From Lithobates sylvaticus (taxonomy: Eukaryota > Chordata > Amphibia > Anura > Ranidae), in contig CM053026.1 in NCBI GenBank assembly GCA_028564925.1, forward strand, positions 594,886,661 through 594,950,660: 64,000 nucleotides of DNA, written 5' to 3'. Each line of letters opens with the position of its first letter. The first letter of the stretch is position 1. A program made the position numbers and the translations under genes. Below the pieces are notes generated by a model, which worked only from the letters and a program-made list of their open reading frames with translations, was not told where the DNA came from and made no database searches. Below, in pieces: positions 42,087 to 53,809 of the stretch.

Positions 42087-42094
42087 CACAGCAC
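42087..42094. repeat. hAT-like target duplication, right
   Basis: CACAGCAC, seven of eight matching 34577-34584. Confidence 0.7.
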
Positions 42095-42843
42095 AGAGCA
42101 CTGGGAATGGGAGCCCTTCAAACCTCACCCTATGGTGCACTACCTCAAGAGAGCTCTAAAATAAGGCACCCAGCTGATTCTTTCCTACTGTATAATATAT
42201 TAGCTTGCTTACAATAAAATGTATCCTCAAAAGGCTTACGATAGCATAATTCTGTAAGATATCAGATGATTTAGACTGTAACCACATACATCAAACTGAT
42301 ACTTCCACAGTCTCTTATCCTCAACTGTAGACTATTGGATTGCCTATCTTTCACCCACACTTAATTCCCATGTAATAGCAATTACAGTTGCAATCAGAAA
42401 GTCTGTAAAAAAAGAAATTAGGCTATATTAAATGGGAAGAATTTTGCTAAATTCTTTAACCAAAATAAATGTACTAGTTAATGAGTTAAAGTGGTATTAA
42501 ATCCAAAAGCAAACATTTATGATATTACAGCTTACCAATTCTTAGATGTGATGACTGCATTCGTTTTCTTTTTTAGGCTTTCTTTCTTTGATTTTCATCT
42601 GGAGATCAAGTCAATAAGACCTTTGTTTTTTTAAAAAGAACAAGCTCTTCAGCAGAATGTATCAGCTACTAAGATGAGACAAACCATTTAACACTAGTAG
42701 GGTGCTTACAATGTTTAGCTATTATTTATTTATGTAATACCTTTATCCCAAAAGGAAAAACAATGGTTTGATGTAACTGCTTATATAGTATTTGCTGAAA
42801 ATTGGCCTCAATTTGTTAGTACATTTAAATCTGCTAGTAAATC
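42095..42843. other. AT-rich flank, nothing recognised
   Basis: No supported coding frame, terminal repeat or tandem array. Confidence 0.4.
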
Positions 42844-43298
42844 TAATGCTGCATACACACGATTGGAAATTCCGCCAGCAAAAGTCCGATGGGGGCTTTT
42901 GGTCGGAAAATGCGACCATGTGTATGCTCCGTCAGACTTTTGCTGGCGGAATTCCAGCCAGCAAAAGATTGCGAGCAGGTTCTCAATTTTTCAGTTGGAA
43001 AATTTGATCGGAAATTCCAAACGTCTGTACCAATTCTGACGCACAAAATTCCTACACATGCTCGGAAACAATTTGACGCATGCTTGGAAGCATTGAACTT
43101 AATTTTCTAGGCTCGTCATAGTGTTGTACGTCACCGCGTTCTCGACGGTCGAAAGTTCAGCGAACATTCGTGTGACCGTGTGTATGCAAGACAAGCTTGA
43201 GCGGAATTCCGTCCGGAAAAAACATCCAAGATTTTTCCGTCAGAAAAAACATCCAAGATTTTTCCGACGGAAAATCCGCTCATGTGTACGCGGCATTA
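42844..43298. mobile_element. MITE with TAATGC termini, possibly Harbinger-like
   Basis: The ends TAATGCTGCATACACACG and (complement) TAATGCCGCGTACACATG form an inverted repeat. TAA/TTA at the edges is compatible with a PIF/Harbinger 3-bp duplication. Inside are GGAAATTCCG-type motifs and a short internal duplication at 43219-43262. No coding frame. Confidence 0.7.
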
Positions 43299-43463
43299 CA
43301 CTACCCTCCCCCCAGACTGACATTAATGCTGTCCACAGGTGCCCACTGTGCTCATTTATCCAGAGTGGGAGCACTGTAATACAGGAGGTGAATTACTGAC
43401 CAGGTGAAAACAAAGGGTAAAAAGCCTAAAAAAAGAAAATTGATGCAGGAACACATCTAATGA

Positions 43464-43471
43464 TTGGTAAG
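43464..43471. repeat. Second hAT target duplication, left
   Basis: TTGGTAAG, identical to 51491-51498. Confidence 0.92.
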
Positions 43472-43980
43472 TAGAGTTGAGCGGACACCTGGATGTTCGG
43501 GTTTGACAGGTTCGACGGGTTCGACCGAACTTCACAAAAAAGTTTGAGTTAGGGACCCGAACTTGACCCCTAACTCGAACCCCATTGAAGTCAATTGAGG
43601 AATAAAATGGCTCTAAAAAAGTAATAGAAAGGGCTAGAGGGCTGCAAATGGCAGCAAAATGTTGTTAAGAGCATGGCAAGTGCTCTGCAAACAAATGTGG
43701 ATAGGGAAATAACTTAAAATAACATAAATTACATAAAAAAAAAAATAATAATCTTGACCTAGGAGGACGAGGTCTATATGGAGTAGGAGGTTGATGTGGC
43801 GGTGGATGTGGCGGTGTAGGTGGAAGCGGCGGGGGAGGAGGATGAGGTAGCCAACACTGGTTTTTGTTTTTAATTAAATTTTTTTTAAATTAGGGTACAC
43901 CCCAAAAGAGTGAGAAAGATTAAAAATACAACAATGGCTGGGTAAGGCCGGTGATGTGTCGAATTCTGTACCCCGTCGGA

Positions 43981-44316
43981 TAGTGTCCGTCCTGTACTTT
44001 GCTTGCGCAGTACGGAGGACAAGGGGATTCCAAAAATCTCCGAAGACGAACGGTGCCTGTACGGTAAGTCCAGATTCAAGCCCCACCATTCAAGTGGACA
44101 AAATAGCCGAGCGAAGCGAGGCCGTGCCCAAAGCGTGACAAGCGAAGCGAGCCCACAAGGGGCCCTGTTACTATGTGCTACCGTATGTCCACTTGGATGG
44201 GGGGGCTTGAACCTACACTCACTGTGCAGGCGCCGTTCATCTTCGGAGATTTTTGGAATCTCCTTGTCCTCCATACTGCGCAAGTGCTGCGCCTGCGCAG
44301 TACGGGGCGGACACTA
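43981..44316. mobile_element. Hairpin MITE nested in the second hAT
   Basis: The ends TAGTGTCCG/CGGACACTA are inverted, and the arms of about 120 bp match around a core with GAGCGAAGCGAG. The arms share GGATTCCAAAAATCTCCGAAG. It produces mirror-image frames, which are not genes. Confidence 0.75.
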
Positions 44317-44461
44317 TGATGGCCGAACACAAGGTGTGTATGCACAAGGTACGGACAAGTCCTGTGAGATCCATTTTAATGAATCCATTTTTATTTTAAT
44401 GAACGTGAGCTTGTCCTGGACAGGCGGCTGCGCTTGTCTGTGATAACGCCCCCTGCCATGC
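44300..44461 (-). pseudogene. hAT transposase, extreme C-terminus (beyond the chromovirus)
   Basis: The minus strand reads MAGGVITDKRSRLS and then DKLTFIKIKMDSLKWISQ, the end of the hAT dimerisation domain. It directly continues the SVLSERVFS block that stops at 50142 on the far side of the chromovirus. The MITE touches its 3' side. Confidence 0.75.
44457..44461. repeat. Third chromovirus target duplication, left
   Basis: CATGC, repeated at 50137-50141. Confidence 0.85.
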
Positions 44462-45302
44462 TATCAGGGAAGTAACTTGGATCAACCTTACCATCTCCCT
44501 GCGCGCAGGCGCACACAAATGCACCATGGATTGCCACTCCAGCGGACGCACATTCGCGGCCCTACTCAGCGGCGCGCACGCGTACGCACAAGTGCACGCA
44601 TAACGTGAATCCCCTGACCAGCCTATAAAAGGAGCCTTGGCAGACAGACAAGTTGCTGGTTTGTCTCAGCTCACCTGTGTTCCTCTGCTTCCTGTTCCTG
44701 TTTGCCATTTCCTGTTCCTGTTTGCCATTTCCTGTTGTGACCCGGATCGTTTGAAGACTACGCTGAATCTCTCCTGACCTGACCCCTGGCTTGCTTTACG
44801 GACTTCCTGCTCTCTCCTGCGTTTGACCCTCAGCCTGCTCCTGGATTATCTTCTGCCTTCAGCACTTAGCCTTGCTGGCTCCTGGACTGATTACCTGTGT
44901 TTGACCCTCAGCCTGCTCCTGGATTATCTTCTGCCTTCAGCACCTAGCCTTGCTGGCTCCTGGACTGATTACCTGTGTTTGACCCTCAGCCTGCTCCTGG
45001 ATTATCTTCTGCCTTCAGCACCTAGCCTTGCTGGCTCCTGGACTGATTACCTGTGTTTGACCCTCGGCCTGTTTCTGGACTTTCCTCACCTGTTTTACAG
45101 ACCTGCTTGCCACTTACCTTCTGGTCCGGTCCACCATGCATGAGCCATCTTCCAGACCTTCACACAAGTCAGGTGTCCCGCTGGAGGCTTGTGCCTCTTG
45201 GTGCAACCCACTCCCTGTATCACCTCCAGGGGTGGTGTGCGCCGAGTCGCAACAGCCACCGCTCTCTGCATCTTGGCCTCGGTGAGTACCTCTTTGCTGA
45301 TA
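44462..45302 (+). repeat. 5' LTR of the third chromovirus
   Basis: 841 bp. It holds a TATAAAA box at 44624 and, about 30 bases on, GCTGGTTTGT (44655-44664), the predicted RNA start. A minisatellite of about 90-bp units (TGACCCTCAGCCTGCTCCTGG) fills 44820-45060. Confidence 0.9.
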
Positions 45303-45315
45303 GTACAAACCAGCC
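45303..45315 (+). promoter_or_regulatory. Putative self-priming site of the third chromovirus
   Basis: The leader between LTR and gag ATG contains ACAAACCAGC (45305-45314), complementary to GCTGGTTTGT at 44655-44664. Same layout as in the element at 35206-41034, with different bases. Confidence 0.6.
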
Positions 45316-48300
45316 ATGTCAGAGGCCAACAGAGCGGGTTTACCCTTGGAGATTTTATGCCAGCAAGTTACAGTCCTCGCAGAAGCTGTGCAGAAATTGC
45401 AGGAAGGGTACACCCAAATTGACAGCCGTCTGCAGCAACTAGCCGGAACACCCGCACCAGTTAACACAGCACCAGCACCTACCAGCGGGGCCTCCTCACC
45501 TCAGGCCCATTCACCACCCGCCATGATGATGGCGGTTCCTGAACCGAGAGTACCTACACCCGAGCGATTTTCGGGCGACCGGAAAAAGTTCAGGGCATTT
45601 AAAAACGCCTGCTCCTTATATCTGGCCCTGCAACCAAGGACTTTTTCTTCCGAAATAGTGAAAGTCGGATTCATCATCTCCCTACTGTCCGACGAACCCC
45701 AGGCATGGGCACATAGCCTCATGGAACAAAGAAGTCCCCTCCTGAACTCTGTGGAAACCTTCTTTAACTCCATGGGTCAGTTATACGATGACCCACAACG
45801 TACTGCTACAGCTGAAGCCACCCTGCACGCCTTGACACAAGGAAAGAGACCAGTGGAGGACTATACCGTCGAATTCCGCAAATGGTCAGCTGACACCGGC
45901 TGGAATGAGGCCGCCCTCAGGTACCAATACCGACAAGGCCTTTCCGAAACTTTAAAGGATGAACTGGCTAGGGTTGAGACCCCCGCTTCTTTGGAGGACC
46001 TGATTCAATTGGCCACCAAGCTGGACAGACGCATGCGAGAGCGGCGCTCTGAGCGCCTTCAGACCCCTCGGCCCAGCTGGATGCTCCCCAAGTCAGCCAC
46101 TCCTTACCCTCCAATTCCGGTCCCTTCCGGCCCCTCGGCCTCGGAAGGGGAACCCATGCAGCTAGGACTTGTTCGCCCTCGTCTCCCCCCTGATGAGAGG
46201 CAACGAAGACGGCAGGCCAACCTATGTCTGTACTGCGGAGGGGTTGGCCATTACCTCCGCAACTGCACAGTGAGACCCTGTAAGCCACCTCTGCAAGTTG
46301 TTATGAACTATCAAGCCACAGGTCTTGCCCAGTCTTATGTCACTCTTTTTGTTTCTCTGCAGCTGGCGGAAGAGAGGATTCAACTACCGGCCGTAATTGA
46401 CTCTGGAGCATGCAGTTGTTTCCTGGACATCTCGGTGGCTCAAAATCTTCACATCCCTCTCCATGACAAAAAACAAAATCTTCTTGTCCACTTGGCTGAT
46501 GGGTCTTTACCCCGCTCCGGACCAGTGACACAGGAGACCCAACCGATTCTCACCACCACGGACTCAGGCCACCAGGAATTAATACGCTTTGATTTAATTT
46601 CTTCTCCCATGTTCCCTATTATTTTAGGACTTCCTTGGTTGCAGGCCCATGACCCTCAAGTTAACTGGGGCAATAAGAAGGTCTCCTTTACGTCTGTTTA
46701 CTGCTCTCAACACTGTTTCCCTCCAGTTCCAGCTCCTTGTATGGCAGTCATTCCTGCATCCGACAATCTTCAGCATATCCCTCCAGCATATCTTGAGTTT
46801 AAGGATGTTTTTGATAAGAAGAAGGCAGATTGTTTACCACCTCACCAGACCTACGACTGCCCCATAGAACTGTTACCAGGGTCTGAAATTCCTTTTGGGC
46901 GCATATTCCCTCTGTCCGAGACTGAACTAAAGGCTCTTAAAGCCTATATCGATGAAAACCTGGAAAAAGGCTTCATTCGCCGCTCTTCATCTCCAGCCGG
47001 GGCGGGTATTTTCTTTGTTGGGAAAAAGGATGGCTCCCTCAGACCCTGCATTGATTATAGAGAACTCAATAAAATAACTATCAAAAACCGATACCCGCTC
47101 CCGCTCATCCCAGAACTATTCCAGCGCCTCCGGACTGCCAAGATCTTTTCCAAACTTGACCTGCGAGGTGCCTATAACCTTGTCCGGATTCGTGCCAATG
47201 ACGAATGGAAAACAGCCTTCCGGTCCAGGTTTGGGCACTTTGAGTATTTAGTGATGCCCTTCGGCCTGTGCAACGCCCCAGCCACCTTTCAACACCTGGT
47301 GAATGATATTTTCAGAGACTACCTTGATGACTTTGTAGTCGTCTACTTGGACGACATTCTCATTTTCTCTGCCACCATCGAACTACACCGAGACCATGTA
47401 AGGAAGGTCCTTACCATTCTTAGGAAACATAGACTATACCTTAAGGCAGAGAAATGCGAATTCGAGAAGACTGTTGTCCAATTTCTTGGATTCGTCATTT
47501 CCACTGAGGGGATCGCCATGGACCCCCAAAAGGTCAAGGCAATTCTTGAATGGCCCGCTCCAGGGGATAAAAAAGCTGTGCAAAGATTCATAGGCTTTGC
47601 TAACTTCTATCGAAGATTCATCATCGGCTTCTCATCCATTGTTTCTCCAATTACGCAGTTAACCAGGCTACATGGTCGCTTCCAATGGTCCCAAGAAGCT
47701 CAGGAAGCCTTCACTAAACTGAAATCTTTGTTCACCTCAGCACCCATTCTACAGCACCCAGACCCGCTTTTGCCATTCGTGTTAGAATTTGATGCTTCTG
47801 AAACCGCCACTGGAGCCATTCTTTCTCAGAAACGGGGCCCCAAAGCCCTTTTGCATCCAGTAGCTTTTGCATCCCGAAAGTTAAGTCCTCCAGAAAAGAA
47901 CTATGATGTCGGGGATCGAGAGCTATTGGCCATTAAGTTCGCCTTAGAAGAATGGAGGTATCTCTTAGAGGGCGCAACCCATCCTATTACAATTTTTACG
48001 GACCACAAGAACCTAGAATACCTCAGAACAGCCAAGCGCTTAAGACCACGACAAGCCCGTTGGGCACTTTTTTTTTCTAGGTTCAGCTTCCATATTTCTT
48101 ACCGTCCCGGGTCCAAAAATGGCAAAGCTGATGCACTCTCTCGGATGCTCCCTGAATCCTCCCAGTTAACCGAGCCCAGCACCATTCTGTCACCTCAAAA
48201 TTTCCTTCTTCTTACACAATCTGATCTGGCAGCTGCCATTAAAACAGCCTTTGTCCCTCAGGAAGTAAGACCAGCAATCTTAAAGACTTTTCATGACCAC

Positions 48301-49302
48301 AAGTTGGCTGGCCACTTCGGAATACAGAAGACGTCAGAATTAATTTCTCGTTCCTTCTGGTGGCCTGGTTGGAGGCGGGACTGTCAGAAATTTGTCTCCT
48401 CATGTGTTCCGTGCCAACGCAACAAAGGATTTAAAGCCAAACCTTGGGGATTACTGAGACCCTTACCTATCCCTGAACGGCCATGGGCAGATATCTCCAT
48501 GGACTTTATTGTTGACCTGCCACCCTCAGAAGGGTTCACCACCATCCTGGTCATTGTTGACCGTCTCTCGAAAATGGCCCACTTCGTGCCCATGATTGGT
48601 ACTCCATCTGCCTTGGACACTGCCAATACCTTTATTAAGGAAGTAGTCAGACTCCACGGAGTAACAGTATCGTCTCAGATAGGGGCGCTCAGTTTACCTC
48701 TAAATTCTGGAGAGAACTCTGCAAAACCCTGGAAATCAAGGTCTGTCTCTCATCCGCATACCACCCTCAGAGCAACGGTCAGACAGAGAGGACAAATCAA
48801 TCTCTAGAACAGTATCTCCGCTGTTTCTGTTCCGGCTCCCAGGATGACTGGTCTTCCCTCCTGTCTTATGCAGAGTTTGCATACAACAATTCGGTACACA
48901 CACGGCTACTCACCAAACACCGTTTTGGTCGAATTTTGGATTCCATCCCTCCTTCCTCCTTCACAATCAAGCGAATGGTGGCCTTCGAGCTAGACCGGTT
49001 TTTCACTTATCTCTCTTAAAACCAGTAGTCCCTAGTCCATTTCCCGGGAGAGAGGAGCCTCCCCCGCCTCCAGTTGTAATCGATGGGGAGGACGAATTTG
49101 AAGTGGAAGCCATACTTAGCTGCAGGAAGATGGGAAGACAACTTCAGTACCTGGTAAAATGGAAAGGGTACCCATCGGAAGACAACTCCTGGGAACCGTC
49201 TGGTAACTTTCATGCTCCAAGATTGATTAGAGCTTTTCACCGGGAACATCCGGAGTTGATGGCCAGCTTGGGCGTCCAGAGGCCGCCCCTGGGGGGGGGC
49301 AC
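45316..49302 (+). pseudogene. Chromovirus gag-pol, broken
   Basis: Parts in order: Sushi-type capsid, zinc knuckle CLYCGGVGHYLRNC, retropepsin DSGACSCF, reverse transcriptase VYLDDIL, RNase H, integrase and chromodomain (LVKWKGYPSEDNSWEP). The start is the ATG 13 bases inside the LTR. It is treated as a fossil. Confidence 0.9.
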
Positions 49303-50136
49303 TATCAGGGAAGTAACTTGGATCAACCTTACCATCTCCCTGCGCGCAGGCGCACACAAATGGATTGCCACTCCAGCGGACGCACATTCGCGGCCCTACT
49401 CAGCGGCGCGCACGCGTACGCACAAGTGCACGCATAACGTGAATCCCCTGACCAGCCTATAAAAGGAGCCTTGGCAGACAGACAAGTTGCTGGTTTGTCT
49501 CAGCTCACCTGTGTTCCTCTGCTTCCTGTTCCTGTTTGCCATTTCCTGTTCCTGTTTGCCATTTCCTGTTGTGACCCGGATCGTTTGAAGACTACGCTGA
49601 ATCTCTCCTGACCTGACCCCTGGCTTGCTTTACGGACTTCCTGCTCTCTCCTGCGTTTGACCCTCAGCCTGCTCCTGGATTATCTTCTGCCTTCAGCACT
49701 TAGCCTTGCTGGCTCCTGGACTGATTACCTGTGTTTGACCCTCAGCCTGCTCCTGGATTATCTTCTGCCTTCAGCACCTAGCCTTGCTGGCTCCTGGACT
49801 GATTACCTGTGTTTGACCCTCAGCCTGCTCCTGGATTATCTTCTGCCTTCAGCACCTAGCCTTGCTGGCTCCTGGACTGATTACCTGTGTTTGACCCTCG
49901 GCCTGTTTCTGGACTTTCCTCACCTGTTTTACAGACCTGCTTGCCACTTACCTTCTGGTCCGGTCCACCCTGCATGAGCCATCTTCCAGACCTTCACACA
50001 AGTCAGGTGTCCCGCTGGAGGCTTGTGCCTCTTGGTGCAACCCACTCCCTGTATCACCTCCAGGGGTGGTGTGCGCCGAGTCGCAACAGCCACCGCTCTC
50101 TGCATCTTGGCCTCGGTGAGTACCTCTTTGCTGATA
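49303..50136 (+). repeat. 3' LTR of the third chromovirus
   Basis: 834 bp, nearly identical to 44462-45302, including the internal minisatellite. Confidence 0.92.
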
Positions 50137-50141
50137 CATGC
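50137..50141. repeat. Third chromovirus target duplication, right
   Basis: CATGC, identical to 44457-44461. It lies within the hAT transposase coding sequence. Confidence 0.85.
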
Positions 50142-50613
50142 TAAATACACGTTCAGATAATACACTGGCTGCAGGGCAGGCCAGCACCTCCAAGGTGTAA
50201 AGGGCAAGCTCAGGCCATGTGCCCAATTTGGAGACCCAGAAGTTGAAGGGGGCAGACCCATCATTCAGTACGTGTAGGCCTGCACACACATACTGCTCCA
50301 CCATGTTGGTGAAATGCTGCCTCCTGCTAAGATGTTCCATATCAGCTGGTGGTGTTGGTTGTTGTGGCGTGCTAATAAAGCTTTTCCACATTTCGGCCAT
50401 GCTAACCATGCCTTCTGAGGTGCTGGCGGTGCCCCGGCTGCGTTGGCGACCTCTTCCTCCTCTGCCTTCGCCTTGTGCTACCACCGCTGGGAATGCCACC
50501 AGCAGCGCGTCTACCAGCGTGCGCTTGTACTCGTGCGTCTTACGATCACGCTCCAGTGAGGGAATTAAGGACGGTACGTTGTTCTTGTAACGAGGATCCA
50601 GCAGCGTAGCCAC
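50142..50613 (-). pseudogene. hAT transposase, C-terminal half
   Basis: The minus strand encodes MATLLDPRYKNNVP, a Gly/Arg-rich spacer, then FNFWVSKLGTWPELALYTLEVLACPAASVLSERVFS. This corresponds to the end of the RNase H fold and the dimerisation block (compare LACPASSVLSERTFS in the 10.2 kb hAT). The gene is cut by the chromovirus after VFS and continues at 44461. The two hATs are related but belong to different families. Confidence 0.85.
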
Positions 50614-50879
50614 CCAGTAATTAGATGGGTGTTTTTTGAATAGCAGAATAGAAGAACAGTATCTAAAGTGTGTATCTCACATGTACAGATATGCAGGAAA
50701 CATTGTAAAATATTTATTTTTGCCCTAAATGGGTGTTTTTAGAATAGCAGAATAGAGCAACAGTATCTAAAGAGTGTATCTCACAGTAACATATGCAGTG
50801 CTGGTGCACTGAGCTTGCATAAAATGCCTGCCGACGCCAACCTAACTAACAGACGGATAAAAGTTATCTTTTCTCTGGC

Positions 50880-51195
50880 ATTGGGCTCAGGGCAGGGTAA
50901 AAAAATTGTGCACTGCACCCACACAACAAAATCATGGTAGATCGCTGAGTAATTTGATTTCTGAAACTGGACTCCTATCTAATTCTATCCCTCAAAGCAG
51001 CAGCAGCAACCTTTCCCTACACTATCTATCTTTTCTCTGGCACTGGGCTCAGGGCCGTGTAAAAAGATTGTGTACTGCACCCACACAAGAAAATCAAGGT
51101 AGATCGCTGAGTAATTTGATTTCTGAATCAGGACTCCTATCTAATTCTCTCCCTCAAAGCAGCAGCAGCAGCAACCTTTCCCTACACTATCTAAA
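50880..51195. repeat. Two tandem units of about 160 bp
   Basis: CTGGGCTCAGGGC, then TGCACCCACACAA, then TAGATCGCTGAGTAATTTG and a CAG-rich stretch occur twice. They lie upstream of the hAT transposase on its coding strand, in the position where the 10.2 kb hAT has its leader array. Confidence 0.8.
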
Positions 51196-51490
51196 GCAGA
51201 GTGACGTGCTGTGCTATGTGCCTCTAGCTTATATAGAGGCTGGGTCACATGCTGCACTGGCCAATCACAGCCATGGCATTAGTATGCATGGCTGTGATGG
51301 CTTCTAAGGGCACACGAGTTAAACGAATATTGATTGGCTGCCCTGCAGCTTTTTAAAAAGCGCCATTACATTGCAGAACACCAAACTCAAAACCCGAACA
51401 TACAGTAAATTGTTCAGGTTCGGGTCCAGGTACCAAAAACCCAAAGTCCGGTACGAACCCGAACTTTACAGTTCGGGTCGCTCAACCCTA

Positions 51491-51498
51491 TTGGTAAG
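51491..51498. repeat. Second hAT target duplication, right
   Basis: TTGGTAAG, identical to 43464-43471. Confidence 0.92.
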
Positions 51499-52384
51499 CT
51501 GAAATATATAATATTTTTGAGTTTGGGTTTTATAAGCTTTAACATATGATACAATTGACATATAAATGATAACATTTCTATTATGATAACAGGATTGTAC
51601 AGAAAAAACTCACAGGGCCCATTTAGATCTATGTGTGTGTGTGTAGAGACTCATTTTTTCATAGCGTTAGACAAGTGCCTTGTCATGCATCAGCGTATAT
51701 TTCCTTTGTACGCTGACATGTGTTTTGATGCACGCTGACCCATTTTTCCAGTTTCTCTCAAACTGTTCAATTTATGACTGTGCCAAGGGGTAAAATTTTG
51801 TATGTTTATAAAATCGGCTGCTTTTAACCCCCTTCAGTCTCCCACAGCATATTACTGGCTTGGGCATGATACTATCTATCATGGTGTAATGATAGCCTTT
51901 GTTTACTATTGTCTTCATTATTGTGATTATAATAAATAAACTGGCATTTTTAATATGCTATTGTTGTATGTGTGACCCCTTACACATTAAACATTAACAT
52001 TAAAAATAAGTGCCTATACTGTTTAAAATCTAGTAAGGCTTACCCTGATCTGCATAGTCTCAGTTTTTCTCTATTGTCAGCATTATGCTAAGAACAGCGA
52101 GTGAGTTACTAGAGGCCGATCTGCTGACAGCCTCAAAATTTACTGCTGAAAGTAGAGGGAGCAACAGGAATGACACAGACTGTTCCAAAGGAACACAGAT
52201 TAGGGAGAGAAAAAAAAGTAGATTCAGGACAACCTCTGGCACCAGGGAGATAAAAAGAGTTAAACTTACAAGAATAGTAACTTATCTTATCTCCCTTATT
52301 TTCCCTCTCAGCATCATGCTGTGAACCTGAGCACTGTGCAGCCACTGGCAGCCTTCCCCTCTGGCTGAGCATATCGTTTTTGAG
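51499..52384. other. Flank, nothing recognised
   Basis: AT-rich, with a short GT run near 51630. Frames here are short and without domain resemblance. Confidence 0.35.
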
Positions 52385-52600
52385 ACTAAGATTTCTTTCA
52401 CACTGGCAGTGCAATGCATTAGCGCTAAAGTGGCACTCATTTTTGTGGCGCTTTAGCGCTGTTTTAGCGGCGCTTTTGCAGCACTTTTTGGCCACTAGCG
52501 GGGCATTTTTTACCCCATAAAAAGGGTAAAAACTCCAGTTTTGCAGCGCTTTCAATGCCGTTTAAGGCCCTTTGGAAGCACTGCCCAATCAGTGCAATGG
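52385..52600. mobile_element. Fragment of a GCGCT-rich MITE
   Basis: It starts TTTCTTTCACACTGGCAGTGCAATGC and contains repeated TTAGCGCT/GGCGCTTT motifs. It looks like one end of a non-autonomous DNA element. The other end was not identified. Confidence 0.4.
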
Positions 52601-53039
52601 GGTCCTCGGTATCCCCCGCTGGTTCACCAACAGGCGCTGTACCTCCGTGCTCCACCATCTGCACTGTGCACTGCCCCTCCCAGTCCACAATTTTCACACA
52701 ACAGGCCAACCAGAGGGTTCCTGGGGCAGAGGGTAGGGGCAATAGGCTGCTGCTGCGGAGGAACACACCTCAGCGGAGGGGGAGGCAACAGGCCGCAGCA
52801 CAGCACACTCGGGCTGGTGCGGAGAGGCCACGTGAGTGGTGCCAGCACAAGGAGCAACCCAGCTGTTTCGGGCCCTGAAAATGCATGTGTCCCTGGCCCA
52901 GTCCACCCCTGCCGGTGCTGACTTAAGTGTGCTCTAGGCCAGCACCTACCTTGCCTATAGGTAGCGCCGGCTCTGCTGAGGAGGGTCAAGCTAAGGCTTG
53001 AATCTCTATTGAAGGCTTCTACACCCAACCTGCCATCTC
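52601..53039. other. Unassigned GC-richer stretch
   Basis: No domain-bearing frame and no terminal repeat. It may belong to the decayed hAT that follows, but I see no direct sign. Confidence 0.3.
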
Positions 53040-53705
53040 CAGCAGCATCTTTCTCAAGGCAAGTATCTCTTTTGCAGCTGCTGGAGTGTAAGAAATAATT
53101 TCACCATATTACTCCCATGCCCAGCGTCCTAATATCTGCTTAGCAAAACTGCAAGCTTTATAGCTGCTTTAATTCCACCTGATAAAATTAGCCCCCTTTC
53201 TCAGGTTTATGCTCTGTACTACACTACAGTAGCAGGTACCCAGAAGGCCATTCCCTTCCTTCCTAAGCATGTACCTAATGTGTCTTTATCACTGTTACAC
53301 TCTGACTTCATTGTCAGTGTTAGGGTACACATGACCACAGACAAGTTGTCCAATAGGCATGGGCAAGGTAGTTTCATATCTTTCATGGCACACTGAGTCA
53401 ACCTTCTGGTGGCCTTAGATAGGGAACACTGCTGGAGCTGGTGGTTTCAAAGGTCACCTGCCCCCCCTTTCTGCTAACTGACCTCATCCTTCAACTCCCC
53501 AGAATCAGTACCCCCCAACCCACCCATCACACTGGAATGTATGCCATGTCCCTGGTTAAATATTGTTATGCAGTGTTGTAGTTTGTTTGTGTGCCTGGAT
53601 GGCAAAAGCCAGGCAAGGTCTTGTGTGATTAACAACTGGTTGTCTTTCGCCCGGGAAAAGTCACACCTATACCTTGCCTGGCACATGTCCTCAATCTGGG
53701 GGTGC
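53040..53705 (+). pseudogene. Decayed hAT transposase
   Basis: Readings in changing frames match the 10.2 kb hAT protein in order. A CAGCTGCTGGAGTGTAAG start parallels QLLDRRKK. FPSFLSMYL parallels IPSLYRHV. VHMTTDKLSNRHGQGSF near 53330 parallels VHITADSWSSRHGQGRY. TPIPCLAHVLNLG near 53670 parallels THVPCMAHVLNLV. There are many stops and frameshifts and no array. It is much older than the two other hATs and has no identifiable ends. Confidence 0.7.
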
Positions 53706-53809
53706 TTTGTCAGGCCAGAAGGGTTTTGGTCAATTTAGACAGTCATTTTGGCCATAGCTAATCTGGCAGAAATGCAACACCATCATCAGCTGCTTGCTAA
53801 CTGCCTCAT

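Larger units (their letters stand above)
44462..50136 (+). mobile_element. Sushi-type chromovirus, young but broken
   Basis: LTRs at 44462-45302 and 49303-50136 are almost identical apart from one substitution and one short indel, so insertion was recent. The ends are TATCAG...CTGATA with a 5-bp CATGC duplication. The interior carries gag, protease, reverse transcriptase, RNase H, integrase and chromodomain parts but is broken, with about two or more breaks. It is a sister family of the partial copy at 25554-28724. Confidence 0.92.
43472..51490 (-). mobile_element. hAT deletion derivative with a split transposase gene
   Basis: Termini TAGAGTTGAGCG and (complement) TAGGGTTGAGCG with perfect 8-bp duplications. 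Coding strand is minus. The transposase C-terminus is present at 50142-50613 and resumes at 44300-44461, on either side of a chromovirus. Without it the hAT is only about 2.3 kb, so the N-terminal half of the transposase is absent. A MITE (43981-44316) and two tandem 160-bp units (50880-51195) also lie inside. Confidence 0.9.

Noticed and set aside
43981-44316. tRNA-derived SINE
   Set aside because: The inverted ends and mirrored arms indicate a MITE. No A and B boxes in correct order were found.
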